DNA from: Rhizobium sp. PDO1-076
GTDB taxonomy: Bacteria > Pseudomonadota > Alphaproteobacteria > Rhizobiales > Rhizobiaceae
Direction: 5' to 3'
DNA length: 61,701 nucleotides
Assembly: GCF_000247475.1 (NCBI RefSeq)
Contig: NZ_AHZC01000055.1
Span: 1-61,701, forward strand
The notes beneath the pieces are model-generated. The model did not search any database. It was not told the origin of the DNA and saw nothing but the letters and a program-made list of their open reading frames with translations. Within the stretch, counting starts at the first letter, position 1. Each line of letters starts with the position of its first letter. The position numbers and the translations under genes were made by a program. This document shows positions 24,661 through 33,582 of the stretch, one piece after another.

Positions 24661-25840
24661 TCACGAGCGGCTGCAAGCGGCGATGTCCGCACATCAACTC
24701 GACGCCATCGTGGCCACCGCGCCGGAGAATGTTCTCTACACCAGCGGGTTCTGGTCGCTGCCACAATGGATACGGCGCGGCCCGCAGGCTTTCGTCGTTT
24801 GGACTTCAGGTGACGCAGATGGGCAGCCTGTCGTCATCGCCGGCACATCGACTCTGGACCTAGTGGCGGATCAACAGGTGACAGCGAGAATACGCCGATA
24901 TGGCGCCTTCCCCATCGATCACGCGCCGTCTGTTGAGCTCGACCCGGTCAGCGCCCGTCAGGTGGCTCTTCATGCCCTTGGCGACGACGGTGATGCGATC
25001 AAGGCCCTTGTCCTGGAAATCCGGCAGGCCGGGCTTGAGAAAGCCCGGATCGGCATTGACGAAATGGGGCTTCTCCCCGGCGACACCGAACGACTGCGCA
25101 GCGACCTGCCCGGTGTGACATGGGTCATGGCGGCATCGCTCTTTCGCAACGTCCGTGCCGTCAAGACGCCACTGGAGATCGACCGGCTCAGAACGGTCGC
25201 GGCCATTACCGAACGGTCGGTCGCGGCGGCACTCGCCATCGCCACCGAGGGCGTGACCGAAATCGAGCTCGCCCGTGCATTTCACGGCCAAACGGTTCGC
25301 GAAGATGCTGTCCCTGTCCTCGGGTGTATCGGTTTCGGCGAACGCAGCGCCCTCATGAACGTCCAGCCCTCCGAGCGACGGCTGCGCCAGGGCGACATCA
25401 TCCGCTTCGACGTTGGCGGTCACTATGGCAATTACCGTGCCGATATTGCCCGCATCGCCAGCCTGGGTTCACCCTCCAAGGACATCCAGGCGAAATACAA
25501 TGCCCTGAACAAGGGCGTTCAACGCGGCATCGAGCTGATCCGGCCGGGCGTTGCTGCCAGCGATGTCTTCGAGGCTGTTGTCGAGACCGTCCGGAGCGAA
25601 GGCATCGCTCACTATCAGCGAAGCCATGTCGGACACGGCATCGGCCTTGACGGCTACGACGCGCCGCTGCTTTCGGCGACAAGCAGTGACGTGCTTGAAG
25701 AAGGCATGGTTGTCTGCATCGAGACGCCCTATTACGAGCTCGGTCGGATCGGCCTGCAGGTCGAGGACATGCTCGTCGTCCGGGCCAACGGCGCGGAGAT
25801 GCTGTCGAACAACGGCACCAGCATGACGGTGCTGGGCTGA
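24650..25840 (+). CDS. M24-family metallohydrolase (Xaa-Pro peptidase/creatinase fold)
   Basis: 396 residues from ATG 24650, preceded by AAAGGGAGG. The pita-bread domain has all five expected metal ligands: Asp in RFDVGGHYG (about 253), Asp in YRADIARIA (about 264), His in GHGIGLDGYD (about 329), Glu in CIETPYYE (about 357) and Glu in LQVEDML (about 372). The fold is used by Xaa-Pro peptidases and by creatinase and ectoine hydrolase, so the substrate need not be a peptide. It is coupled to iclR upstream and to the PLP enzyme downstream (TGATG). Confidence 0.88.
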   Translation: MLLNHERLQAAMSAHQLDAIVATAPENVLYTSGFWSLPQWIRRGPQAFVVWTSGDADGQPVVIAGTSTLDLVADQQVTARIRRYGAFPIDHAPSVELDPVSARQVALHALGDDGDAIKALVLEIRQAGLEKARIGIDEMGLLPGDTERLRSDLPGVTWVMAASLFRNVRAVKTPLEIDRLRTVAAITERSVAAALAIATEGVTEIELARAFHGQTVREDAVPVLGCIGFGERSALMNVQPSERRLRQGDIIRFDVGGHYGNYRADIARIASLGSPSKDIQAKYNALNKGVQRGIELIRPGVAASDVFEAVVETVRSEGIAHYQRSHVGHGIGLDGYDAPLLSATSSDVLEEGMVVCIETPYYELGRIGLQVEDMLVVRANGAEMLSNNGTSMTVLG

Positions 25841-27087
25841 TGGCTCGCGCCGCGGCATATGCCTGCTACCGATGTGGGCAAGACTTCCCCCTCGATCTCG
25901 CGATCGATTCCAAGGGGTGCCCAACCTGCTTTTCTGAGGCGCCATCGAACCTCCATATGGTCTATCGACGTGCCGCTGGCCGGCCACCGGTCGACTCGGA
26001 CAGGTCCCTGCCCTCGCTTTGGCGCTATTCGGACAGCCTGCCATTCGACCGGCAGGATGCGATCTCCCTTGGCGAAGGCCTCACGCCGCTGCTGCCGGCG
26101 ACAAAGCTTGGCGCAGCCATCGGCATCCCCGGTCTTCTCCTGAAGAACGAGGGTTGCAATCCGACCTGGTCGCACAAGGATCGCTTTTCGACCGTCGCGA
26201 TCACGGCAGCCGTACAATCGGGCGCAAAACTGGTGGCAACCAGTTCGACTGGCAATGCTGGGGCATCGCTTGCTGCCTATGCCGCGCGGGCCGGACTGCC
26301 CTGTGTCGTCGCAACGCTTGCCGGATCGGCCGGCCCGATGCTGACGCAGATCCGGAAATACGGAGCCGAGGTCGTGCCTTTCAAGAACAAGTCAGACCGC
26401 TGGGCATTTCTGGCGGAAGGTGTTGCGCGGTTCGGATGGTTTGCGACCTCACCCTATCGCCACCCCGTCGTCGGCAGCCATCCGATCGGCATCGAGGGTT
26501 ACAAGACGATTGCGTTCGAGATCGTCGAACAGATGGGCGGCAAGCCCCCTGACTGGTGCGCCTTGCCGGTGTGTTACGGCGACGCTTTGGCCGGCGTCTG
26601 GCTCGGTTTTCGCGAGATGCTTCAGCGAGGCGCGATCGACAAGATGCCGAAACTGCTGGCAGCCGAGGTGCACGGGTCGCTGGAACAGGCCATCGCGCAG
26701 AAGACGGATCGTATCCCGGATATGCCTGCAGCCTTTGACGCGCTGGCCGTGTCGATCGGCGCGACACGCAGCACCTTCCAGGCGCTGAAGGCACTGCGCG
26801 AAACGAAAGGCGCAGCCTTGGCGATCTCCAATGCGGGGCTGGTGTCCCTGCAGGAGAAAGTCGCCGCCACCGAAGGCCTGTTTCTCGAACTGTCCTCGAC
26901 GATCCCGATTGCGGCAATCCGAGAGGCCAGACAGCGAGGCATCATCGACCGCGATGAAATGGTCGTGGCAGTAGTGACGGCATCCGGCCTGAAGGACACT
27001 GACCGATCCGCATCGCCGGACACGGCATCGCCCTTTGGCGATGTCGAGAGCGCCCTCTCGGTCTTCGCAAACGGAGGAATGGCCTGA
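25840..27087 (+). CDS. Threonine-synthase-like PLP enzyme with N-terminal zinc ribbon
   Basis: 415 residues, fold-type II PLP enzyme. N-terminal CxxC pairs (Cys9/12 and Cys27/30) form a probable zinc ribbon. The PLP Lys is in WSHKDRFS (about 113) and the phosphate loop in SSTGNAGASLAAYAA. A CYGDALAGVWLGF segment follows. It resembles threonine synthase and related dehydratases. A housekeeping role is unlikely given its place between an M24 hydrolase and a tricarboxylate-type transporter; it more likely acts on the amino acid released by the hydrolase. Substrate unknown. Confidence 0.85.
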   Translation: MARAAAYACYRCGQDFPLDLAIDSKGCPTCFSEAPSNLHMVYRRAAGRPPVDSDRSLPSLWRYSDSLPFDRQDAISLGEGLTPLLPATKLGAAIGIPGLLLKNEGCNPTWSHKDRFSTVAITAAVQSGAKLVATSSTGNAGASLAAYAARAGLPCVVATLAGSAGPMLTQIRKYGAEVVPFKNKSDRWAFLAEGVARFGWFATSPYRHPVVGSHPIGIEGYKTIAFEIVEQMGGKPPDWCALPVCYGDALAGVWLGFREMLQRGAIDKMPKLLAAEVHGSLEQAIAQKTDRIPDMPAAFDALAVSIGATRSTFQALKALRETKGAALAISNAGLVSLQEKVAATEGLFLELSSTIPIAAIREARQRGIIDRDEMVVAVVTASGLKDTDRSASPDTASPFGDVESALSVFANGGMA

Positions 27088-27142
27088 CAAAGGCCCTGAT
27101 GGGCCGGCCGCGCGCACGCATTTTAAGAAGAAGGGGAATGTT

Positions 27143-28111
27143 ATGCCTATGGAAAGACGAAAATTTATAGCAGCGACCGCATTTTTGACGACGATCGCAC
27201 CGCGCATGTCATGGTCGCAAAAAAGCGCCTATCCAGCGGAGAATCCAACTCTGATTGTCGGCTTTGCTGCCGGAGGTGCCGGCGATATCGCCACCCGCGT
27301 TGTTGCCAATTATGTCAAAGAGGCACGCGGTGTCGTGGCCACACCAGATTTTCGTCCAGGGGCTGGTGGCACGATCGCGACGGATCAGGTGCGCCGCGCA
27401 CCCGCTGATGGATCGGTCCTGTCACTCTATTCGGTCAGCCCCCTGCTTGTTGCTCCGCATCTTCAGAAAGTCCCTTACGATTCCACACGCGATTTCACCT
27501 ATATCGCAAGTTATGCCGGGATCTCGGTGCCCTGCTTCGTGCGCAGCGACAGCCCCTTCCAAACCTGGGACGAACTTCTCGACTATGCCCGAAAGGAACC
27601 GTCAAAGCTGCGGTGGGCAACCGCGGCACCCCGGGGCCTTGCCCATATCGCAACCGATGCCGCATTCCGCACGGAGAAGGCCGCTGCGACCTTCGTGCCA
27701 TTCCGCGGCGGTGCCGATGCTGTCACGGCCCTGTTGGGCGGCCATATTGATATGGTCGTGTCATCGGACTTCGGCCCGCATCTGGCCGCCGGCTCCGTGC
27801 GCCTGCTCGCCGAAACCAGCCCCAATCCGAATGCGGGACATGCTGGCATGGTCAGTTTTGCCGAGCGGGGTTATCCGATTGCCATTCCGGCATCCTATGG
27901 CCTGTTTGGACCAGCCGGTTTGCCGCAGGAGATCATTGCCTGGTGGGAAGATGCGATCCGCGAGATGATCGCCAGTCCGATGTATGCCGACTTCATCCGG
28001 GTCATCAACGGCTATCCGCTGTTCCAGAAGAGCGATGAATTTACGCAAATGGCCGGGCAGGCCTATACGCGGATCGGGCAACAGATCGATGAGATGGGGA
28101 TCCGTCTATGA
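27143..28111 (+). CDS. tctC: Tripartite tricarboxylate transporter substrate-binding protein (TctC family)
   Basis: 322 residues from ATG 27143, preceded by AAGAAGGGGAATGTT. The signal region MPMERRKFIAATAFLTTIAP has a twin-arginine motif (RRKFI). The mature protein has the TctC fold: NPTLIVGFAAGGAGDIATRV, FRPGAGGTIATDQV, VPFRGGADAVTALLGGHIDM. It captures a carboxylate in the periplasm for TctAB. The stop overlaps tctB by 4 bases. The ligand cannot be read from the sequence. Confidence 0.92.
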   Translation: MPMERRKFIAATAFLTTIAPRMSWSQKSAYPAENPTLIVGFAAGGAGDIATRVVANYVKEARGVVATPDFRPGAGGTIATDQVRRAPADGSVLSLYSVSPLLVAPHLQKVPYDSTRDFTYIASYAGISVPCFVRSDSPFQTWDELLDYARKEPSKLRWATAAPRGLAHIATDAAFRTEKAAATFVPFRGGADAVTALLGGHIDMVVSSDFGPHLAAGSVRLLAETSPNPNAGHAGMVSFAERGYPIAIPASYGLFGPAGLPQEIIAWWEDAIREMIASPMYADFIRVINGYPLFQKSDEFTQMAGQAYTRIGQQIDEMGIRL

Positions 28112-28533
28112 ACATCGCCCGCCTTGTCCCTTACACCCTGATGGCCCTTGGCCTTGGCGCGGCGGTGAACGCCGCCAATCTCCAGCTTTGGGCCTATGGA
28201 GAACCCGGTTCAGGCCTGTTCCCCTTTCTGGCCGCACTTCTCCTGGTTTACACAAGCCTCGGATGCAACCTGGAGAAGACGGCAGCAACCGAACCCGTCG
28301 AGCTTCCCCGCCTTTTGACCTATTGCGCAGCCCTTGGGCTTTTCTGCCTGATGCTGCAATTGATCGGATTTGCGCTCTCGGCATTCCTGTTTCTGGTTGC
28401 CGTCTTCAGGTTCATCGAACGGATGGACTGGACCTGGTCACTGCTTCTGGCCTTCGCCTTTGCCTTTTCGACCTGGGGCTTGTTCGAAGGGCTTCTGTCT
28501 GTGCCGCTTCCGCGCGGCGAATGGAGCCTGTGA
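28108..28533 (+). CDS. tctB: TctB-family small membrane subunit
   Basis: 141 residues with four predicted membrane helices (for example LVPYTLMALGLGAAVNA, LFPFLAALLLVYTSLG, YCAALGLFCLMLQLIGFAL and LLLAFAFAFSTWGLF). This is the DUF1468/TctB small subunit of tripartite tricarboxylate transporters. It overlaps tctC (ATGA) and tctA (TGATG), so the three are translated together. Confidence 0.9.
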   Translation: MNIARLVPYTLMALGLGAAVNAANLQLWAYGEPGSGLFPFLAALLLVYTSLGCNLEKTAATEPVELPRLLTYCAALGLFCLMLQLIGFALSAFLFLVAVFRFIERMDWTWSLLLAFAFAFSTWGLFEGLLSVPLPRGEWSL

Positions 28534-30032
28534 TGCTCGATTCCTTTTCGCAACTGGTCATGGGTCTCGGCATAGCGCTCGAACCCACCCACCTCGCCAT
28601 CGCGCTGCTTGGCGCAATCTTGGGAACAGCCGTCGGCGTTCTTCCAGGCCTTGGGCCCTCTGCGACAGTCAGCCTCCTGCTGCCGGTCACGATGATGCTC
28701 GACCAAACCGGCGCCATCATCCTGCTCGCCGGCATCTATTACGGCTCGCTCTATGGCGGGTCCATCACCTCTGTCCTGATGCGCGTGCCGGGCGAAGCCG
28801 CCAGCCTTGTGAGTTGCTTCGACGGTTATCCGATGGCGCAACAGGGCCGCGCGGGCGCCGCCCTTGGCATCAGCGCCTTTGGCAGTTTCATCGCCGGCAT
28901 CAGTGCGACCCTTGCCATCACGATCGTTGGTCCGGCCTTCACCTCGGTTGCTCTTGCCTTCGGCCCCATCGAAAAGACATCGATCGTGGCGCTCGGCCTG
29001 GTCCTGGCCGCCAGCATCGGCGAAGGGTCGCGCATCAGGGCCTGGACGATGGTCTCGCTCGGTCTTCTGCTGTCGACGGTCGGCGTCGACCTGATCTCCG
29101 GCGAGGAGCGCTTCGCCTTCGGGGTCAGCTATCTGCGCGACGGATTCAACATCGCTGTCCTTGCCATGGGTCTGTTCGGCGTCAGCGAAATGCTGATGCT
29201 GATCGAGCGAAAGGCATCGCCCGACACCGCGCCGATGCCGTCCTACCGTTTGCGGGACCTGCTTCCGACAGCAAAGGACTGGAAGGTTTCGACCGGACCG
29301 ATCGCACGCGGGACGGTGCTCGGCTTCTTCCTCGGGCTGATGCCCGGCGGTGGCGCACTCGTTGCCGGTTTCGCCAGCTACATGCTGGAGAAAAAGATCT
29401 CCAAGTCGCCGGAACGTTTCGGAAAGGGCGCAATCGAGGGTGTCGCGGGGCCGGAAAGCGCCAATAACGCCGCCGCCCAGGCAAGCTTCATTCCCATGCT
29501 CTGCCTTGGCATTCCGGCCAATGCGGTCATCGGCATCATCATGGGCGCGCTGCTAATGCAGAATGTGGTGCCGGGTCCGCAGATGCTGACGGAACATCCC
29601 GAGCTTTTCTGGGGCATCGTGGCCAGCATGCTGGTCGGCAATGCCATGCTGATTATCCTCAACGTACCGCTGATCCGCGTATTCGTGCTGCTTTTGCGGA
29701 TACCACAGACCATGATGGCGCCGCTCATCGTGCTCTTCTGCGTCATCGGCGCATTCAGCATGAACAACAGTCTGTTCGATGTCGGGGTGGTGATCGGGTG
29801 CGGCTTCATCGCCTATGGGCTGCGCAAGGCCGGCTTCGATCTGGCTCCGCTGCTGCTCGCCTTCCTGCTCGGATCGCTGTTCGAGGAAAACCTCCGACAG
29901 GGGCTGATCCTTGGCCTCGGCAATCCACTGGTTTTCCTCGACAGTCCGATCAGCCTGACGGTGATCCTCTTCACGATCGCCGTCTTGATGGCCCCGCTGG
30001 CAAAGAGACTGAAAACCCGGATGGCAGGCTAG
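28533..30032 (+). CDS. tctA: TctA-family large membrane subunit
   Basis: 499 residues, about 12 membrane segments. Signature motifs are GTAVGVLPGLGPSATVSLLL near the N-terminus, YYGSLYGGSITSVLMRVPGE, and GLMPGGGALVAGFASYMLEK with GPESANNAAAQASFIPMLCL in the second repeat. It forms the permease with TctB. It is the last gene of the IclR-led operon and is followed by a hairpin. Confidence 0.94.
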   Translation: MLDSFSQLVMGLGIALEPTHLAIALLGAILGTAVGVLPGLGPSATVSLLLPVTMMLDQTGAIILLAGIYYGSLYGGSITSVLMRVPGEAASLVSCFDGYPMAQQGRAGAALGISAFGSFIAGISATLAITIVGPAFTSVALAFGPIEKTSIVALGLVLAASIGEGSRIRAWTMVSLGLLLSTVGVDLISGEERFAFGVSYLRDGFNIAVLAMGLFGVSEMLMLIERKASPDTAPMPSYRLRDLLPTAKDWKVSTGPIARGTVLGFFLGLMPGGGALVAGFASYMLEKKISKSPERFGKGAIEGVAGPESANNAAAQASFIPMLCLGIPANAVIGIIMGALLMQNVVPGPQMLTEHPELFWGIVASMLVGNAMLIILNVPLIRVFVLLLRIPQTMMAPLIVLFCVIGAFSMNNSLFDVGVVIGCGFIAYGLRKAGFDLAPLLLAFLLGSLFEENLRQGLILGLGNPLVFLDSPISLTVILFTIAVLMAPLAKRLKTRMAG

Positions 30033-30046
30033 CCATGCTGACACAG

Positions 30047-30076
30047 AATGGCGCGATGTCCGATCATCGCGCCATT
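30047..30076 (+). terminator. Hairpin after tctA
   Basis: AATGGCGCGATG (30047-30058) pairs perfectly with CATCGCGCCATT (30065-30076) around a 6-base loop, 14 bases after the tctA stop. No T tract follows, so it may be a Rho-assisted or mRNA-stabilising structure. Confidence 0.5.
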
Positions 30077-30254
30077 GTCCCGAGGCAGGGTTCATATTCA
30101 CCGGCCAGCTACCCACGCTCAGGACTGGATCTCTAAGCGTCAAATCCGGAGTCATGCTTGTGCCCGCTGCTCGCTGCTGCAACCCCCATAACATCTTGTC
30201 AAACCTGGCCTTGGATCCTATTGTAGGTTATATCACTACTTTCTGAGGTTCATC

Positions 30255-30494
30255 ATGGACGAAGCCGTTTCTGCCGCAGATGCCAATCGTCGTTTCTCCG
30301 TCCTTCTGCGGGGTGTGCGGGAGGGAAACAGTTATGTGGTCACCAGCCACGGCAAGCCTGTCGCCCGTATCCTGCCGGCGGACGCAAAGGAGGAAACGAC
30401 ATCCGGCGCGCGCTCTGCCCTGCTGTCCCGCCTTGCCAAGCAGCCGGTCGTCGAAGCGGGCCGTTGGTCGCGCGATGAGCTTTACGAGGACTAA
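30255..30494 (+). CDS. Phd/YefM-family antitoxin
   Basis: 79 residues: AVSAADANRRFSVLLRGVRE, GNSYVVTSHGKPVARILPAD, the usual Phd DNA-binding half, then an acidic C-terminus ending DELYED. A GAGG ribosome site precedes the ATG. The toxin gene follows after 2 bases. It likely represses the pair together with the toxin and secures maintenance of the cargo region. Confidence 0.88.
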   Translation: MDEAVSAADANRRFSVLLRGVREGNSYVVTSHGKPVARILPADAKEETTSGARSALLSRLAKQPVVEAGRWSRDELYED

Positions 30495-30496
30495 GC

Positions 30497-30952
30497 GTGA
30501 AGGTCGCTTTCGACACCAATGTTCTCGCCTATGCGGAGGGCGTGAACAACAGCGAGAAGCGGGATATTGCGCTTGATCTGCTGCAACGGATTTCCCAGAC
30601 ATCGGTCGTGATCCCGGTTCAGGCCCTCGGTGAACTCTTCAACGTCCTGGTGCGCAAGGCAGGCAGAAGTCGCGGCGATGCGCGTGATGCGGTGCTTGGC
30701 TGGCGCGATACGTTTCCGGTTGCGGCCACCACGGCCGAGACGATGGTGACGGCCATGGATCTCGTCAGCGATCACCAGTTCAGCATCTGGGATGCCGTCA
30801 TCCTCACGGTCGCCTCGCAGGCTGGTTGCCGTGTCCTGTTGTCGGAAGATATGCATGAGGGCTTTACCTGGGGCGGCGTAACGGTCGTCAATCCCTTCGC
30901 CGACACGCGGCATGAACTGCTCGCCATTCTCCTGGGCGAAGGATCTGGATAA
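30497..30952 (+). CDS. VapC-like PIN-domain toxin
   Basis: 151 residues from a GTG preceded by GAGGACTAAGC. The PIN-domain acidic residues are present: Asp in AFDTNVLAYAEG, Glu in ALGELFNVL and Asp in SIWDAVILTVA, so the ribonuclease active site looks intact. It pairs with the Phd-type antitoxin just upstream. Confidence 0.9.
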   Translation: MKVAFDTNVLAYAEGVNNSEKRDIALDLLQRISQTSVVIPVQALGELFNVLVRKAGRSRGDARDAVLGWRDTFPVAATTAETMVTAMDLVSDHQFSIWDAVILTVASQAGCRVLLSEDMHEGFTWGGVTVVNPFADTRHELLAILLGEGSG

Positions 30953-31256
30953 GGCAGGTCGGCCCCGGATGGATATGCTCCATATCGATGCCCTGCAGAT
31001 GGCCGCTTTACAAAAGAAAATGAAGAGTATCGGAGCTTTCAGCATAGCGGCGGCCCTGCCTGAAGGGCCGTGAAAGCGGGAATTCTCGACACGCTTCTTG
31101 ACGGAAACAGGGACGCCGCAGGAGGTTTAGCATCGCGCCGCGAAGCGGAAACCGGGATCGACCTCCCCCGGCAAAAGCGTTCCGTGTGGGGCGAGTTGTT
31201 GCCTCGCTCGAACGACGATGTCCCGCGCTGCCCTGCTGCTCGGTACTGCTATGGGA
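30953..31256. other. Intergenic, no gene seen
   Basis: About 300 bases between the converging VapC toxin gene and the broken PLP gene. I find no convincing coding sequence, RNA or strong terminator. Confidence 0.5.
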
Positions 31257-32266
31257 TCAACCGTTTTGCAGCCGCCGCCGCGACCAGTCGATATGCGTCC
31301 AAGCGTCTTCGCGCGCCGGCGCGATGCGCAAGAGCTTCGACGGTGCGGCTTTCCTCTCAGGCGGCCATCCTTCAAGACTTTCCAGCCAGTCGTCAGAATA
31401 GACCGTGGACTGGTAGCGATAACCCTCGTCCGGCAGGATCACAGCGACAGTTTGGTTCGGGTGCGTTCTGGCGAACCAGTCCGCCACGAGATGGGCAGCA
31501 CCGCTGGTCGGACCGAAGAACATGGCGTGATGACGATAGAGGTCCCGGGTGGCGGCAAACGCCTGAAACGCACCGACCCAGTGTACTTCGTCGATCAGGG
31601 CATGATCCAGGTTTTTCGGCACAATGCTGTTGCCGAGCCCGCGCAGCAGACGGGGACCAGCCTGATGCCCGAACAGAACGCTGTTGTTCGTATCCACCGC
31701 AATTGCCCGCAACCCCGGAAACAGCCGGCGCAGATAGCTTGCCGTGCCACACAGCGAGCCGCCCGATCCGACACTGCCAACAAGGCAGTCGATGCGGCCG
31801 ACCTTCTCGACCAGGATTTCAGCAAGCCGCGCATAGGCGGCAGGATTGTCGGGATTATCATATTGTTGCGGCCAAAGGCATCCGGTCGGCTGTCGAAGAC
31901 GCGATGAAGTGCGGCAAGGCGGCCGCCCTGATTGCCAGTGCGGTTCTCATCTTCGACCAGGATCACGGATGCATCCAATTGCTCCAGCCTCGCCATGAAC
32001 GACGCATCCATGAGGCTCGTGGCAGTGACAATCGTCAGCGTATAGCCACGCTCGACCGACAGCATGGCGAGCGCCAGGGCAAAGGTGCCGGAGCTCGTTT
32101 CGACGATATGACTGCCTCGCTTCAGGAGCCCGCGCTCTTCGGCCCGATCCAGCATGAAACGGGCAGGCAGCAGCTTCATCAGGCGAAACTGCGCGGCATG
32201 GAGGTTTGCTGAGAGCGGGACGATCCGGGGCGTCTCAAAATCCGAAAGATAGCTTTCGATGGTCAT
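31257..32266 (-). pseudogene. Cysteine-synthase-like PLP enzyme with single-base deletion
   Basis: The first frame gives MTIESYLSDFETPRIVPLSA, HAAQFRLMKLLPARFMLDRA (probable PLP Lys in RLMKLLP), SHIVETSSGTFALALAM, up to FDSRPDAFG. It then derails. One extra T in the TTT run at 31876-31874 restores DAFWPQQYDNPDNPAAYARL, VGRIDCLVGSVGSGGSLCGT and RAIAVDTNNSVLFGHQ, through to the C-terminus. The gene is thus a fold-type II PLP enzyme (cysteine synthase/SbnA-like) broken by one deleted base, or mis-sequenced. It overlaps the GHMP kinase stop by 4 bases, so kinase and PLP enzyme were one functional unit. Confidence 0.85.
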
Positions 32267-33240
32267 TCCAGCACCCATGCCGGCGCACCGTCCGCATTCA
32301 CCACGAAGCGGATGATATCGGTGAACCCTTCCCTCTTGGCAGCATGCGCAATGCTCTCGGCCCGATCGGCTGCGCTGTCGTCGCGCGCATCGAGGAGGAT
32401 GCCCATGCGGTTACCGCTATGAGCCACCTGCACGCCAAGGCCGCCGCCGGTCTGCGCCAGCCGGACGAGGTCGTCGAACCGACGCTTCGGCAGATGACGC
32501 TGATTGATCCGCGCACTGGCTGTTGCGACGCGGCCGATTGATCTGGGATCCTGCTGCGCAATCGCGTGGCGCACATGGCCCCGCAGAACCCTGAAGGTTT
32601 CGATCTCCGTGCTGGTGTAGCGGGCGGGTGGCATGTCGACCGTGTCAACCGGTTCGTCTTCCGATGAGGAAAAGCCGATGACATAGAGCGGCGGATAATC
32701 GCCGGGCAGATAGTCGAGCACCCTCCCCTCGCGATGGGCAAACAGCACAGCCTGTCCAACAAAGGCAATCGCATCTGTCGCGGTCTCGGCAGCAACGGCA
32801 AGGCGGCACAAGGTCGTGCGGCTGATCTGCGAATGGGCCGCCGCCGCAATGGCGTAAATGCTCGCCACGACATCGGCGGTGGACGATCCGTAGCCACACC
32901 CAAGCGGAATCGTGCTTTCGATTGTCAGGCAGCCCTCGGCATCTGGATACCCCAGCGCATCAAGCGCGAGCCGGGCTGCGCGGGCGGCCTTGGTTCTCCC
33001 TTCGGGGCGAGTGCGTATGCCCGGTCCGGCATCAGGCCAGAATGTGACATGCGATTGTTTGCCGGGAAGCGGGAGCGTAAGCAGGCCACGGTGAAGTCTG
33101 CCATCATCGTCTGGAAAGACACCCTGGAGAATTTCGCCGTGATGGGCCATGGCCGTGCCGGAGCCAACCTGCAGGGACCGCGAAGTCGTTCCACCTGGCG
33201 TGATCGCCGCAGACGAATGGTTCGCGTCTGACTGGGTCAT
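32263..33240 (-). CDS. GHMP-family kinase (PduX/threonine-kinase-like)
   Basis: 325 residues. The GHMP ATP loop IPLGCGYGSS lies at 111-120. It is preceded by AHHGEILQGVF, the N-terminal GHMP motif of the PduX-type group, and followed by a late GGGLGVQVAHSGNRMGI glycine-rich motif. PduX phosphorylates L-threonine; relatives act on other hydroxy-amino acids. The coupled PLP enzyme could use the phosphate as leaving group to form a beta-substituted amino acid, which is inference. The kinase is intact while its partner is frameshifted. Confidence 0.82.
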   Translation of the reverse strand: MTQSDANHSSAAITPGGTTSRSLQVGSGTAMAHHGEILQGVFPDDDGRLHRGLLTLPLPGKQSHVTFWPDAGPGIRTRPEGRTKAARAARLALDALGYPDAEGCLTIESTIPLGCGYGSSTADVVASIYAIAAAAHSQISRTTLCRLAVAAETATDAIAFVGQAVLFAHREGRVLDYLPGDYPPLYVIGFSSSEDEPVDTVDMPPARYTSTEIETFRVLRGHVRHAIAQQDPRSIGRVATASARINQRHLPKRRFDDLVRLAQTGGGLGVQVAHSGNRMGILLDARDDSAADRAESIAHAAKREGFTDIIRFVVNADGAPAWVLE

Positions 33241-33582
33241 GCCGCAATCTCCCGTGATCTTTCGCTTTCTCCGACTTTCCTACAAGTCGGCGCTTGCGTC
33301 CCTCCTCACATATCAGGAGTTGTCAGACCCTTTCGCCGCACTACGGCACGAGTGCCGACTGCCCTGGAACATTTGCTCCATGGTCATTTCGCGGGGCCAG
33401 TGGGTGATCTTGCGAGCCGGGCGACGCCCGGCGAGCGGCGACGATGCGTCGGGCACCGCAGCCGCTCGCGATGCGCTACAGCTTTTCGGGTGACCTTCGA
33501 TCGGCCACAAAATCGAAGCGCACACGCTTTCGGGGTGGAACCGGGCGCGACGTCCTAGCAACGCTGCGCCCGGTCCTGTCGT
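33241..33582. other. Intergenic, upstream of the GHMP kinase
   Basis: About 340 bases between the kinase start and the DUF932 stop, both on the minus strand. It should hold the kinase promoter. No gene is recognised. Confidence 0.45.

Noticed and set aside
33313..33561. Minus-strand frame between the GHMP kinase and DUF932 genes
   Set aside because: No ribosome site or family resemblance; treated as intergenic.
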